This document shows, in pieces, positions 1 through 11,584 of a stretch of DNA of 64,000 nucleotides. The DNA comes from Dipteris shenzhenensis. Its lineage: Eukaryota > Polypodiophyta > Polypodiopsida > Gleicheniales. The position numbers were made by a program, and so were the translations under genes. Numbering within the stretch: position 1 is the stretch's first letter; every line of letters begins with the position of its first letter. The stretch lies in the NCBI GenBank assembly GCA_047967505.1, contig CM106541.1, one strand, 5' to 3'. The notes under the pieces are model-generated. The model ran no database searches. It saw only the letters and a list, made by a program, of their open reading frames with translations, and had not been told where the DNA came from.

Positions 1-193
1 ATTTTTTAGCCTTGTAAAGCCTCTTGGCTATTCCCGGCATCATTGCCACAAGCCTTGTAACACAGATCAGATCTTATATACTGCAGTTCTATCTTCACCG
101 ACGGTACAGAGATTTCACTTGGCATCTTCAGTGTATTTGCAGTTGATTCATACAGAGTTTTCTAGGACATTTTTTGAGTACATTGTTTGCACC

Positions 194-3100
194 ATGTCGA
201 CTAGCAACCTCAATCTGGAGGCATCTACTAAGTTAGACAACTCCAATTACGGTACATGGAAATACCGAATGGAGACCATTCTTGTGCTTCAGGACAAATG
301 GGAGTATGTCGATGGATCTATATCTAGACCATTGGCCGATCCAGCCACCAGTAGCTCTACTCCATCTGTTGTCACAGAACCAGCAACGAAATCTACAACG
401 GGATCTACATCTACACAAACAGTTTTCGCACCACCAGTAGCAGATCCTGCCATTGCCCGAGCTCAAGCAGAATGGGATAAGAAAGACAAGTATGCCTATC
501 ACTTGATCAAGCAGAATGTGCAAGATGTCATGCTAGGATAGCTCAACACAGTTAAGACATCAAAAGAAGCATGGGATATGTTTGCAGCTCTCTACGAGTC
601 CAAGAACACATCTAGGATTCTCACCCTGAGAAACCAGATCAACCAGAGTTTCCGCAACAGCAGTGAAACCGGTCATGCTTATGTACTCCGCATCAAAGAC
701 TACAACAATCAACTTGCAGCAGCAGGAGAGACTATGAATCCCGCAGAAATGGTTCAAGTCATCCTGAATGGACTAGGAGAAGGATATGAGAATCTAATCC
801 AGAGTATTGCCATCCAACGACAAATTCCAACACTGGAAGAACTTCAGTCAGTTCTACTTGGTGAAGAACTCAGGACTCAGGCCATTCAAGCACGTAAAGG
901 TCATTCTAATGATCAGGCATTCACAGCTTCAGACAGAAGCAGAGGCAAATGCAGAAACAGAGGTAGATCATATCAGAAAAGTGGTCATCATCAACAAAAT
1001 CAAAGTCAGAATCAGCATCAGCATCAGCATCATCCTCAGCAACATCAAAATCAGCAAAGAGGAAATCATTCCAACCAAGGAAGATTTCAAGGATGAGGGA
1101 ATGCATCCACCAATGTGTCAAACATCCAGTGCAATTACTGTCACAAGTTTGGACACTATGAAAGAGATTGCCGCAAGAAGCAGTATGACCAAGGCGGACA
1201 CTCTAGCAGTAATCGAGGGAATTCCCGAGGAAGAGGAAATCATCGTGGTGGACATTCTAGTCACAGTCATTTTGCAAATGAACATGGCAATATGTTTCTT
1301 GCAAGTGAGGAATTGCATCAGACTGATACAATGCACCAAGACACTAATTTCAATCCTAAAGAGGATTATAGCTATCAAGTTGACCAAGTGGAACAGGATC
1401 CTTGGTACATCGATAGCGGTGCATCATCTCATATGACAAATCATCAGGAATGGTTCACAGAAATGAAGCCATTAGAAGGTCAAAAGAATGTCATCTACAC
1501 AGCAGACAATACACCGAATCCAGTTCAAGGGACAGGTGTTATCCCTATGAACAATTTCACTGGTACAAAAGGATTAGTCAAAGATGTGCTCTATGTTTCG
1601 AAGCTCAGCAAGAACCTTTTGTCAGTAGGTCAAATGACGGAACACAACTACAAAGTCATCTTCGATGGTGATGAATGCACTATCAGAGACAAATCCAAAA
1701 GAGGTCAGCAAGTAGCAAAAGGTGTCAAGGAAGGACGCTTATACAGGATGCTAGCTACAGTACCAGATAAGCATGCCATGTCAGCTCAAATGCAACAGAT
1801 GCCACTATCTGCAAAATGGCACAAGAGATATGGTCATGTCAACTTCAAGTACTTGTTAGATCTCAGGAATCAGAATATGGCAATTGGGATTCCGAAGCTA
1901 CAATTTCTTGGAAAAGTTTGCGAAGCATGCTGTTTCGGCAAACAAAAGCGAACCAACTTTGTCAGAAGTACCTCTCGTGCACGAGGTATTCTTGATTTGA
2001 TTCATACAGATGTATGGGGTTATGCCCAGACCCGCAGCATCAATGGTTCACTTTATTACTTGACCTTCATCGATGACTACAGCAGATATTGTTGGGTCTA
2101 CTTTCTGAAAGAGAAATCTGAAGTGTTTGCCAGATTTCAAGAATTCAAAGCCATGGTAGAAAACCAAACAGGCAGAAAGATCAAGGTCATGAGATCAGAC
2201 AGAGGAGGTGAATACATGTCTTCAGCATTCATGAACTTTTGCAATCAGGGCATTCGAAGACAATTCACATGTGCAGATACTCCTCAGCAAAATGCAAGAG
2301 CTGAAATGAAGAATGGGACTTTAGCAGACAGTGCTAGAGCAATGCTTAGTGAAAAGCATCTTTCGAATCGGTATTGGGCAGAAGCAATAGCTACAGCTAA
2401 CTACTTGCTTAATCGGCTTCCTACCGAACCGATACAAGGTATGACTCCTTATGAAGCATTCACTAGACACAAGCCACGCATTGGGCATCTCCGCATATTT
2501 GGTTGCATAGCATATGCCCACATACATGATGATCATCACAGGAAATAGGATGCGAAGTCATGCAAATGCATCATGGTTGGCTACAGTGAAGAAAGCAAAG
2601 CATACAAATTGTATGATCCCATCAACCGCAAAGTCATTATCTCCAGAGATGTAATCTTCGATGAGGAATCAGAATGGAAAACCTCACCTACACAGGAGAT
2701 AGAAGCATCGACTTCACAGTCATCTACAGAACAGGTTGATGAAGAAGAGCAAGAATTGCCAGCAACACCCCAAGCAGCGCCACAGCAGCTCAGACGGTCT
2801 ACTAGGGAAAGCAGACCACCAGCCAGATTGATATATGCTCAGAAAGGCAAAGCAATTCAGGTGGAAACCACCAACTATGCTCTTATGACTACCATCATGG
2901 CTACAGAAGAGCCAGTGTACTTCGAAGACGCAGTAGACAAGCCTGAATGGCAAACTGCTATGAATGAAGAAATGGATGCTTTGTATAAAAATAACACTTG
3001 GGAATTATGCGACCTTCCACCAGGAAAGAAGGCCATAGCCAACAAATGGGTATACAAAGTGAAGTACAATCCAGATGGCAGTATTTAGAGATACAAAGCC

Positions 3101-4429
3101 AGATTAGTTGCAAAAGGATTTGCACAACAATATGGCCAAGATTATGATGAGACTTATGCTCCAGTAGCAAAGATGGATTCCATACGGTTCTTGATATCAC
3201 TAGCGACACTCAGTAAATGGAATGTGTATCAGCTCGATGTCAAGAATGCATTTCTCAACGGTTATCTAGACGAGGACGTCTACATGCAACAACCAGCCAG
3301 TTATGTTGAACCAGGAAAGGAGAACAAGGTTTGCCATCTAAAGAAAAGTCTCTATGGCTTAAAGCAAGCACCCAGAAGTTGGTACAGCAGAATTGACAAG
3401 TATTTTGCTAATCTGGGATACATGAAATCCAATGCAGATCATACTCTCTACTACAAAGTTCAAGGGGAAGATATTACTATTGCACTTTTGTACGTAGATG
3501 ATCTGATTGTGACAGGAAGCAAGGATAGCTTCATCAGAAAACTAAAATAAGACTTATCTGCAGAGTTCGACATGAAAGATCTTGGACTTATGCACTATTG
3601 TCTTGGAATTGAGTTCTGGAGAGATTCAGATAGCACATTCATGAGTCAGCTCAAGTATGTTGATAGTCTCCTGAAGAAGTTTCATATGGCAGATTGCAAG
3701 ATTGCAGCCACTCCCATGGAACAGAGTTTGAAACTTACTAAAGATTCAGAAAAGCCTTCAGTCAATGACAGATACTACAGGCAACTTATTGGATCTCTTA
3801 TATATCTGACAATCACACGGCCAGATATTTGTTATGTAGTAAGCTCACTAGCACAGTTTATGGCAAATCCAAAACAGTCTCACTGGAATGCAACCAAAAG
3901 AGTCTTGAGATACATCAGAGGTACAAGAGAGTTTGGGATAGAATACAGAGGAAGTCATCCATGGTTGCATGGATACTGTGATAGTGACTATGCCGGAGAT
4001 CATGAGACCAGGAGATCGACACAGGGATATGCATTTTTCCTTGGTCAAGGTGCTATATCATGGTTGTCAAACAAACAGCCAACTGTTTCTTTGTCTTCGA
4101 CTGAAGCAGAATATAGAGCACTCACTACAGGTGCATGTGAGGCTATATGGCTCAGAAGAATATTGCCAGAAATAGATTACTTTGATGAGTCAAAGCCAAC
4201 AATAATATACTGTGATAATCAATCGGCTCAAGCATTGGCCAAAAATCCAATATATCACTCCAGGACAAAGCACATTGATGTCAGAGAGCACTTCATCAGA
4301 GAAAGAGTGTTACTTGGTGACATCACACTACAGCATTGTGATAGCAAAGAAAATGTTGCAGACATCTTTACCAAACCACTCGGTAAAGAGCTATTCGAGA
4401 AACACCGACTAGCTCTTGGTTTGACATAG
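194..4429 (+). pseudogene. copia element 1 gag-pol polyprotein, five in-frame stops
   Basis: One reading frame runs from the ATG at 194 to 4429, broken only by stops at 539-541 (TAG), 1094-1096 (TGA), 2546-2548 (TAG), 3086-3088 (TAG) and 3548-3550 (TAA). No frameshift is needed. Domains in order: gag with a Q/H-rich tail; CCHC knuckle CNYCHKFGHYERDC (about 1130-1171); protease PWYIDSGASSHM (about 1398-1434); integrase with HTDVWG, RSDRGGEY and a retained third acidic residue in QQNARAEMKN; RT with LLYVDDLIV (YVDD at 3491-3502); RNase H with [17 protein letters not shown] and the C-terminal RTKHIDVREH region. All catalytic acidic residues recognised are present. At most of the stops the family usually has Gln or Arg, so single C-to-T changes explain them. 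It would have encoded the proteins for reverse transcription and integration; it is now a pseudogene. Confidence 0.9.
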
Positions 4430-4444
4430 AGGAAGGACATTCCC

Positions 4445-4454
4445 ATTAAAGGGG
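4445..4454 (+). other. polypurine tract of copia element 1
   Basis: A short purine-rich run ending in AAAGGGG lies just after the RNase H stop and directly before the TG that opens the 3' LTR, the position expected for the plus-strand primer. Confidence 0.6.
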
Positions 4455-4804
4455 TGTGATGGAATGTAATGCTTAGTCCTTCTTTGATTCCCCAGAATCA
4501 TCATCTTGAGGGAAGGCCTACTTCATGATGTTGATCTTGAGGGAAGGTGTTGAGAGTTCACGCTCAACATCATGTGATCATGTGTGCATAGCACCATCAT
4601 GTGATCATATGTGCATAGCACTAACCTTATAGAGTGCTATAAAGGAAAGGGTTATATCCCCTAACCCTAACCCTAAAAGGGTTTGTATATATTCTATTTT
4701 TTCAACTAAATCTAGTGTACAGTTAGTCATTTGTGGTGTGCTCTCTAGCTGTGCCCTCTCTCCTCATCTCCACTCTTCTCCTCTCCCCTCTTCATATTTT
4801 GTCA
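4455..4804 (+). repeat. 3' LTR of copia element 1 (approximate ends)
   Basis: The segment starts TGTGATGG after the polypurine tract and ends TTTTGTCA just before unrelated copia pol sequence. It contains two copies of a CATCATGTGATCATGTGTGCATAGCAC-type motif around 4570-4620 and a run of CCCTAA units at about 4660-4676. The 5' LTR is outside the window, so its ends cannot be confirmed by comparison. Confidence 0.6.
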
Positions 4805-4808
4805 GAGA

Positions 4809-6873
4809 TTGCCTAAATTCAAGGTTGCAGAAATGCATAAGGTATGTGAAGCCTGTCAATTTGGAAAACAGGCAAGGAAACCATTTCCTAGACATGTTCA
4901 AGAGAGTAAGAAGCCATTGGAATTAAACCACTCTGATGTGTGGACTACTAAAGTTGCATCTATTGGAGGCTGTCATTATTTTGTCACGTTTATTGATGAC
5001 TACAACAGAAAAGTTTGGGTGTATTTTATGAAAAAGAAAAGTGAAGTGTTTGGGCATTTCAAAGCTTTTAAAGCTATGGTTGAAAAAGAAACAGGCCTGC
5101 AAATAAAATGCCTAAGGTCAGATGGAGGGGGAGAGTACCTCTCAAATGAGTTTGCAAGGTTCCTACAGGAGCATGGCATAAACTAGCAATATTCATGCAG
5201 TCATACCCCACAGCAAAATCGACTTGCAAAAAGGAAAAACAGGCATATTGGAGAGGTTTCTCGGGCCATGCTAAATGAAAAAGACCTACCATATTATTAT
5301 TGGGCTGAAGCAGTTGCTATAGCAGTTTACATAATGAACAGGACTCCCACTGCAGCAATACATGGCATGATGCCAGAGGAGATGTATACTGGTAGGAAAC
5401 CAGATATTTCTCATTTAAAAATTTTTGGTTGCATTGCCTATGTTCATGTGCCAGATGAGTTGAGGTCCAAGTTGGATCCAAAGTTGAGAAGTGCATCTTT
5501 ATTGGTTATTCTCTACAGCAGAAAGGGTATAGATGCTATAACCCTTCTACTCATAAGTTTACAATGAGTAGAGATGTTGTTTTTTATGAGATGAGAGCAA
5601 CTGGTATAAACCAGTAAATGTGATTGATGGTGTAGATGCACAAAATGCTAATGCTACACAGGATTCACAGCAGCAATCACCAAATATTAGTGGACCTATA
5701 GTATCCTCTAGTAGTGCTTCACATACTTTGCAATGGACAGGTAGATTGAGATCAGGAGCATGGTCTGACAAGATAGAATAGTATCTTGTCACTATTGGCT
5801 TTCAGATTTCCAAGGCAGATTTCTAACTTTATGTGAGAAAAACAGAGAAAGATATTATGCTGCTCGTCATTTATGTTGATGATTTGATCATCACAAGTGA
5901 TAGTGATGAAGATATCCTTCATGCGAAAATGCTATTAAAGCAAAAGTTTGAGATGAAGGATTTGGGAGAGCTGTGTTATTTCTTAGGCATTGAGGTGATT
6001 AGATCACCAAGTGGGATACAGCTCTTGCAGAGGTAGTATGGATTGGACATGCTGTCCAAATATGGGATGACAGGCTGTAAGCCTATTTCAGTTCCTTTGG
6101 AGCAGAATGTGAAGCTGAGCGCAGACGCAGGTGAGCTTCTCCAAGACCCTACTATGTACAGACGCATAGTAGGAAGTTTGATTTATATGACTATTACCAA
6201 GCCAGATTTGAGCTATGCTGTTGGATTGGTAAGTCAGTTTATGCAGGCTCCAAGGAAACCGCATTTGGATGCAGCTAGACGCATACTCAAGTATGTGAAG
6301 TCCACATTGCAGTATGGACTATTTTATGAGATTGGGGTTCAGATACAGTTGCATGGATACATTGATGCTGATTGGACTGGTAGTATTTCTGATAGATGAC
6401 CTACCAGTGGATATGTGTTCTCTTTTGGGAGTGTTGTAGTCACTTGGAGCAGCAAGAAACAGCCTACAGTAGCCTTGTCGAGCACAGAGGCTGAGTACAG
6501 GGGTGCAGCAATGGCTGCATGTGAGGTAGCTTGGTTGCATAAGCTACTCTATGATATGCATCAGTCTATAGGTGGGCCAGTTGTCATTTATTATGACAAC
6601 ATGAGCAGTATACACTTGGCAAATAACCTAGTCTATCATGCTAGAACAAAGCACATTGAGATGCATTATCACTATGTGCAGGATAAGGTTTTACTAGGTC
6701 TTATTGATCTAGTTTATGTCAGCACAGAGGATCAGGTAGCTGACATATTCATGAAGGCATTGGGCGCAGAGAAGCCGCGCAAGTTCAGAGACCTGCTTGG
6801 TGTGCAGGAATTGGGATTGAGCTCAAGGGGGAGTGTTGAGATATCGAGCTCCACTTGTGATATGCCAGGGTGA
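4809..6873 (+). pseudogene. copia element 2 pol remnant (integrase, RT C-terminus, RNase H)
   Basis: The fragment begins at the end of the GAG-pre-integrase region (CEACQFGKQ) and continues into integrase (FIDDYNRKVWVYF, RSDGGGEYLS, then TPQQN) to about 5570. Frame 0 then gives way to frame 1, and the N-terminal half of RT is missing: a linker ending near RLRS passes straight to the segment before VIYVDDLIITS (about 5866-5898). RT C-terminus and RNase H follow ([37 protein letters not shown]). Stops interrupt it at 5184-5186, 6034-6036 and 6397-6399, among others. gag, protease and the RT fingers are gone, so it cannot be active. It belongs to a different copia lineage from element 1. Confidence 0.88.
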
Positions 6874-7199
6874 CCGTTGTGCATTTATGTCACCGACTTG
6901 TTAGCTACAGATGCAGTTGGTACATCACCCACGATGGATGACAGCTATCCTTATGTACTCTAGTTCATGGCTCAGTTAGTATGCCACCTTAGTTGGCTGA
7001 GTTTGGTTTGAAACCCACATGTAGGGTTCTTCTATTTCTTTGTACTAGAGTTCTTTTGGCTTTCACAACTAAGAAGAGGAAAACTATTTTCAGCCTCCAC
7101 CTTTGTGTGTATTCCCCCATTGTGTATGTGAGAAAGCTGCAAGTGAGACTCCTTCCCTCTCGTTTTGTGAGGAGGTCATCCAATATCGTCTTTAGATAG
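6824..7199 (+). repeat. polypurine tract and 3' LTR of copia element 2
   Basis: The sequence CAAGGGGGAG (6824-6833) is a typical copia polypurine tract, followed at 6834 by TGTTGAG, a typical LTR start. It lies immediately downstream of the RNase H region, whose frame runs a few codons into it. The right end near 7199 is an estimate: no second LTR copy is available. Confidence 0.55.
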
Positions 7200-7803
7200 A
7201 ACAAAAGCATTCCAAAGTCTTTTGGGTATGCCATAGATTCGCAGTAGGTGGATCAGTGTACAGAGTTTTGGGGCTAGATTTCATAATGGGCTCTTAGTTG
7301 TAATGCATTGCACTTAAATAGGGAGAGAGTTCATTGAGCCCGACCTTCTCATTCTTCAGTCTCACATTAGTTATCTAATCAAAATCTTTCATCTCACATT
7401 AGTTTTCTAATCGAAATCTTTCGTCTCAACATTATGGTCCTTGGCATATCAAAGGGCACTATCTAGTCACATAGCTGAGAAAACATTGCCTAAGTAGACT
7501 CTAGAGAAGATTAACAATTCAATAGATTACACACAGATTGCATAGGTTACATCTCAAAGACTCCTTTCCTTCAAATTACATCTCAAGGACTCCTTTCCTT
7601 AAGGGGACTGGCTCCACATTACTTTGAGCAGGTTGCCTTTTTTATTTCCTTGATTACAAACTCGGCCCTCCTTGCTCCTTACCTTGCTCCTTTCTAGAAG
7701 GGGGCTGGTTCCTTCCTTCAGGGGCCTAGCCCTTCCGTTCATGTTAGTTCCTCTTTCCTTGATTTGAGCTTCCTGGTTGTAGGCTCGGCCCTTCTTGCTC
7801 CTT
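7200..7803. other. no gene seen; short G/C-rich repeats
   Basis: No coding region is recognised. A motif of the form AAGGGG-R-CTGG-Y-TCC recurs at about 7601, 7697 and 7808, and the phrase TCTCACATTAGTTWTCTAATC is repeated near 7360-7420. Related GGGGCTGG motifs occur near 27.1 kb. Confidence 0.5.
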
Positions 7804-8880
7804 TCATGAAGGGGGCTGGTTCCTCCCTTCAGGCTCCTTTTCCTTGCAGTCAGTCTTGGCCTTCTTCAATTTGAGCTCCTTGTCTTTTGCATTTTTTGCC
7901 CAAATGGCAAATTGAGCTGTAGCATCTACTTTCTCATCATAGATAGCTATAGCAAGTAGGCACATTTGATCTGTTGGGCAATGGCAAATGGCATTCTCTA
8001 CATAGCGATCTTGCATGCACAAACACCCCAAAGTAAAAAATGTGCATAAGGTGGTAGCACACAGGCCATCGGATCATGCAATCATCTATGATGGGGGTAT
8101 GGTAGACCATGCATTTCAGACCTTGTTGCATAGTAGGATAGGCATCCGATTTAACTATTGCAGCCATCAATATCATAGTCTTGCTCTGTACATGACGAAG
8201 TTGCTTCTTGATTCCTTCCTCCCTCATTCTATGACTACGGATGTTCTGCTTCATCTCCTCCACTCTTTGCTCACTTTGTGCAACAGCTTCATTTGAACCC
8301 CTCAACATCTATTGAAGCTGCTTAAATTGCTCAAAAACATCAAAATGGGCCATTTCCAAGACTTCCACTCTAGTTTGGAAATGTCTCAGGATGACGGATT
8401 GCTTTTCAAAACTATCAAAAGCCATGGCAAGCTTGTGCACAACCCTATCGTAATCTTGTTGTAGTGTCTTGTAGCTTACTCTTTGAACTTCCAACAGTGT
8501 TTTGAAAAAACAACCCTCACCATGGCTGCTGCAACTTGCTCCATCGTGGCTTCTCTCTGCATCCTTCCTAGCCTCTGGAGAGCTGCCTCGTTGTCTTCTC
8601 CACCCTGGCTACTCTCAGCCCCATCCTTCGTGGCTTTGAAGCTCTCTCATAGTTCTTGCATCACCTTTCTGGTTTTTGCATCACCTTTCAGCTCCTCCAT
8701 CTAGTCTTTTTCAATGTTCAATGTGTTCTACATGTTGCAGAGCCATTTGTAAAGACCCTCCTTTTTGGCTCTCTGATCTTCAAGCTCCTTTCATATCATT
8801 TCTAGCTCCTTGTCCATGACGATGTCCCCATCACTTCTCACTTCCTCAAAAAAGAAGTCAGTACTACCTTGCATGGTAAT
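7804..8880 (-). pseudogene. broken coiled-coil ORF of unknown family
   Basis: Reading the minus strand from about 8880 gives a long acidic and Lys/Glu/Gln-rich chain with heptad-like segments (KELEDQRAKKEGLYKWL, TLQQDYDRVVHKLAMAFDSF, EQRVEEMKQNIRSHRMREE). Several stops interrupt it, including one at 8309-8311 that joins two 60-120 codon blocks in the same frame. A frameshift near 8030 is needed to enter a final Lys-rich block ending at 7804, which contains CHCPTDQMCLLAIAIYDEKV. Most stops fall where Gln would suit the coiled coil. I do not recognise the family. A gag-like or transposon-encoded coiled-coil protein is possible, given the surroundings. Confidence 0.45.
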
Positions 8881-10215
8881 GCGTGATTAGAGGTGGTGGC
8901 ATCTAAGATTCCCAGCCACATCTTTGGTGGTGGCTAAGACTCACCAGGCTGGCAGTTAATTACCAACCACCACAGTGGCCCACAATTACTCACCTTCCAG
9001 TTACCACCATCGGGCTTGCATGCATGATTACTATGAGTATAGTAAATTACCAATCATGAGGCTTGCATGCTCAAGATAGTACTAGAGTGCATGGTAATGA
9101 GTGATTAGAGGCAATTAGGCTTCATGGTTTACTTTGGTGAGAATTACTGCACAGTGGTGGTGGCTCTCATCAGCCTTGTTTGTCGTGGCTACAATTCCAC
9201 TGGGCTGGTAGCTAATTACCAGCCACCATAGTGGCCTACTCACCCCACCACTAGGCTTAAGCATGCATGATCACTATGAGTGCAGTAAAAATTACCAATC
9301 ACTGGGCTTGCATGCTTAGTAGAGTACTAGAGTTCATGATAATGAGAGATTAGAGGTGATTAGGCTTCATGGTTTACTTTTGTGGGAATTACTGCCTGGT
9401 GGTGGTGGCTCTCATCAGCCATGTCTATCGTGGCTATAATTCCACCAGGGTGGCAGCTAATTACCAGCCACCGCAGTGGCCTACTCACTGAACCACTAGG
9501 CTTAAGCATGCATGATCACTATGACTATAGGTAAAAATTACCAATCACCGAGCTTGCATGCTTAGTAGAGTACTAGAGTGCATGATAATGAGAGATTAGA
9601 GGTGATTAGGCTTCATGGTTTACTTTTGTGCGAATTATTGCTTGGTGGTGGTGGCTCTCATCAACCACATCTATCGTGGCTACGATTCCACCGGGCTGGC
9701 AGTTAATTACCAGCCACCGCAGTGGCATGGTCACCCACCACCGGGCTTAAGCATGCATGATCACTATGAGTGCAATAAAAATTACCAGTCACCGAGCTCG
9801 CATGCTTAGTAGAGTACTAGAGTGCCTGGTAATGAGTGATTAGAAGTGATTAGGCTTCATGATTCACTTTTCTAGGAATTACTACTTGATGGTGGTGGCT
9901 CTCATCAACCACGTCTATGATGGCTACGATTCCACTGGACTAGCAGTTAATTACAAGCCACCGAAGTGGCCCACCGGGCTTAAGCATGCATGATCACTAT
10001 GAGTGCAGTAAAAATTACCAAATGGAAATTCAGCCACGTCTGTGGTGGCTCTCATCAGCCATATCTGTGGTGGCTAAGATTCTACTCAGCTAGCAGTTAA
10101 TTACTAGCCACCGTAGTGGCTTGCTCACCCAAGCATTTGCTCCATGATTACTAGCCCCTCTGGGGTGGTGCCTAAGATTCCATCGTGGTGGCCTACAATT
10201 AATATGGATGGAACC
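8872..10215. repeat. ~245-bp tandem repeat array
   Basis: The anchor TTCATGGTTTAC or a close variant recurs at 9121, 9366, 9612 and 9856, giving periods of 245, 246 and 244 bp. A diverged first unit starts near 8872, and the array decays after 10,020 into a shortened unit. Each unit carries GGTGGTGGCTCTCATCA, an AGCATGCATGATCACTATGA segment and a short inverted repeat, clearest at 9203-9224 where GGCTGGTA faces TACCAGCC. Short ORFs in it are artefacts. About five units are visible, so this is a short local array. Confidence 0.85.
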
Positions 10216-11460
10216 CTAGGCTCTAGCCACCACAGTGGCTTGAACTTTATAAAATATAAGCTCCATGGCATTTGGCATTTTACTACATTGCTCTCATCCA
10301 CCCCTCTACTACTTTTCTCCACATGCTCTACTACTTTGCTCCACACCCCTCCTCCAGCTCTTTTCTGCCCCTGCTCTACTTTGCTCCATGCTCCCTCCTC
10401 CAACTCTCATCACTCATCTATTTCCCTACTCATCTGCTGCTCACCCACTCATTTTCACCATGCCTACTACCACCCCCCCTTGATGCACTATGATCCCAAT
10501 GTTATCTGCCTTCTCATATAAGGTGATTGCGTTGCACTCACCTGGAGTAGAAATGTTGGCATTAGTGAAGACCCTTCATTCCCACAGTCGATTCCCCCCA
10601 TATCGGCATGTCACCACCTTAGATGACATGCTCACCTCTAGCCTCTTTATGGTTATGATGTATGGGTTCCCCCTAGACATTGATGAAGGCCTCAGTATTT
10701 TCATAGCAGAGTACTCTTGACTTGTTGGGAGGGTTGTAATCTAAGTCCTGGCAATGTGCATGGTCTTCGGCCTCTCCATCATCTCCTCCTTTGACTCCCT
10801 AAAAACATTTAATGCAATGAGCTAGACTAGCAAAAATACTGAGTTGTATAAATTCCCTCTTGCTCAGACGAGGCTCATAACCACTCAACAATGGCTGGAT
10901 GTAATCTTTCACCCTCTAAGGCTCTCAACGATCTTTTGGCTCACTGGATGTAACGTTTTGGTCTCTAAGGCTTCAACAATTGCTGAGTTTTTATTACATT
11001 TATGTAATCTCTTTTTGTTCAATTTGAGGCTCTTAATATGCACTGCTGTTAACTTTTATATTTTGAATGTTTATGGTCACTAGCTGTAATCTTTTGGCCT
11101 TTAAGGCTCTCAGCAAATTGCCAAGTTTTTATAAATGTAAGATCTTCTGTTCAATTTTTGCTCAGTATAATTTGTTAATTTGTATCTAACATGTTATTGG
11201 ATGTAGATGTACTTTGTAATCTCTTTTGCTCAATTTTCACTCGATGAATTATAGTTGATTATCTGGATGGCACCACCGGACCTCCAGTCACCATGGTGGC
11301 TCGGAATACTTTTGCCCTCATTTATATTTAATGCAACAAGGACTAAAATACCTGTAAACCAAGACTACAATTTCCTTGGGATAGTGCTAAAATAGCTCCA
11401 ACAACCCATTGTTGTGGTTGCATGGACATATAACTAGAACAATACAATCAAACTTTCAAA
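10216..11460. other. no gene; diverged ~50-130-bp repeats at 10.85-11.26 kb
   Basis: No recognisable protein or RNA gene. Positions 10,280-10,480 are pyrimidine-rich low-complexity DNA, which creates spurious ORFs. From about 10,890 to 11,260 the phrase CTGGATGTAATCTTTT...CTCTAAGGCTCTCAA recurs in degraded form near 10,893, 10,943, 11,083 and 11,199. Confidence 0.5.
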
Positions 11461-11500
11461 AAATGCAATTGACGATATGGCCCTTGAGGGGGTCCCTCTA

Positions 11501-11584
11501 GGGGCAAGGGCCATATCGACATGCATTATACAATATCCAAGATGCCACTGGACAGATATGGCATGTCGATATGGCCCTTGCCCC
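11501..11584. repeat. perfect 24-bp inverted repeat (36-nt loop)
   Basis: Positions 11,501-11,524 are the exact reverse complement of 11,561-11,584; the arm starts GGGGCAAGGGCC. An RNA copy of either strand would form an uninterrupted 24-bp stem with a 36-nt loop. A further partial copy, GATATGGCCCTTG, lies at 11,474-11,486 and can pair with the first arm instead. No coding region overlaps. Confidence 0.85.

Larger units (their letters stand above)
1..4804 (+). mobile_element. Ty1/copia element 1 (5' LTR outside window)
   Basis: The order gag, CCHC knuckle, aspartic protease, integrase, RT, RNase H, polypurine tract, LTR is that of a Ty1/copia retrotransposon on the + strand. The 5' LTR is not in the window: nothing in positions 1-193 matches the 3' LTR, so these bases are read as untranslated leader. 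The 3' side is abutted at about 4805 by the interior of a second copia element, so either element 2 was broken by this insertion or the junction is a later rearrangement. The domain order is certain; the exact right end, taken as the CA at 4803-4804, is inferred. Confidence 0.85.

Noticed and set aside
194-4429. In-frame TAG/TAA at Gln positions as a sign of a reassigned genetic code or of RNA editing
   Set aside because: The SNRNP27-like ORF, the 680-codon exon and the AS8-like ORF use standard Gln codons and end normally. The stops are confined to transposons, also include TGA and Trp-derived TAG, and occur with frameshifts in other copies, so mutation explains them.
8872-10215. CRISPR array or integron-like repeat array
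   Set aside because: Units are ~245 bp, diverged along their whole length, without unique spacers, in a plant nuclear context.
10125-10521. Several overlapping ORFs around 10.1-10.5 kb
   Set aside because: Pyrimidine-rich low-complexity DNA keeps several frames open on both strands; no domain.
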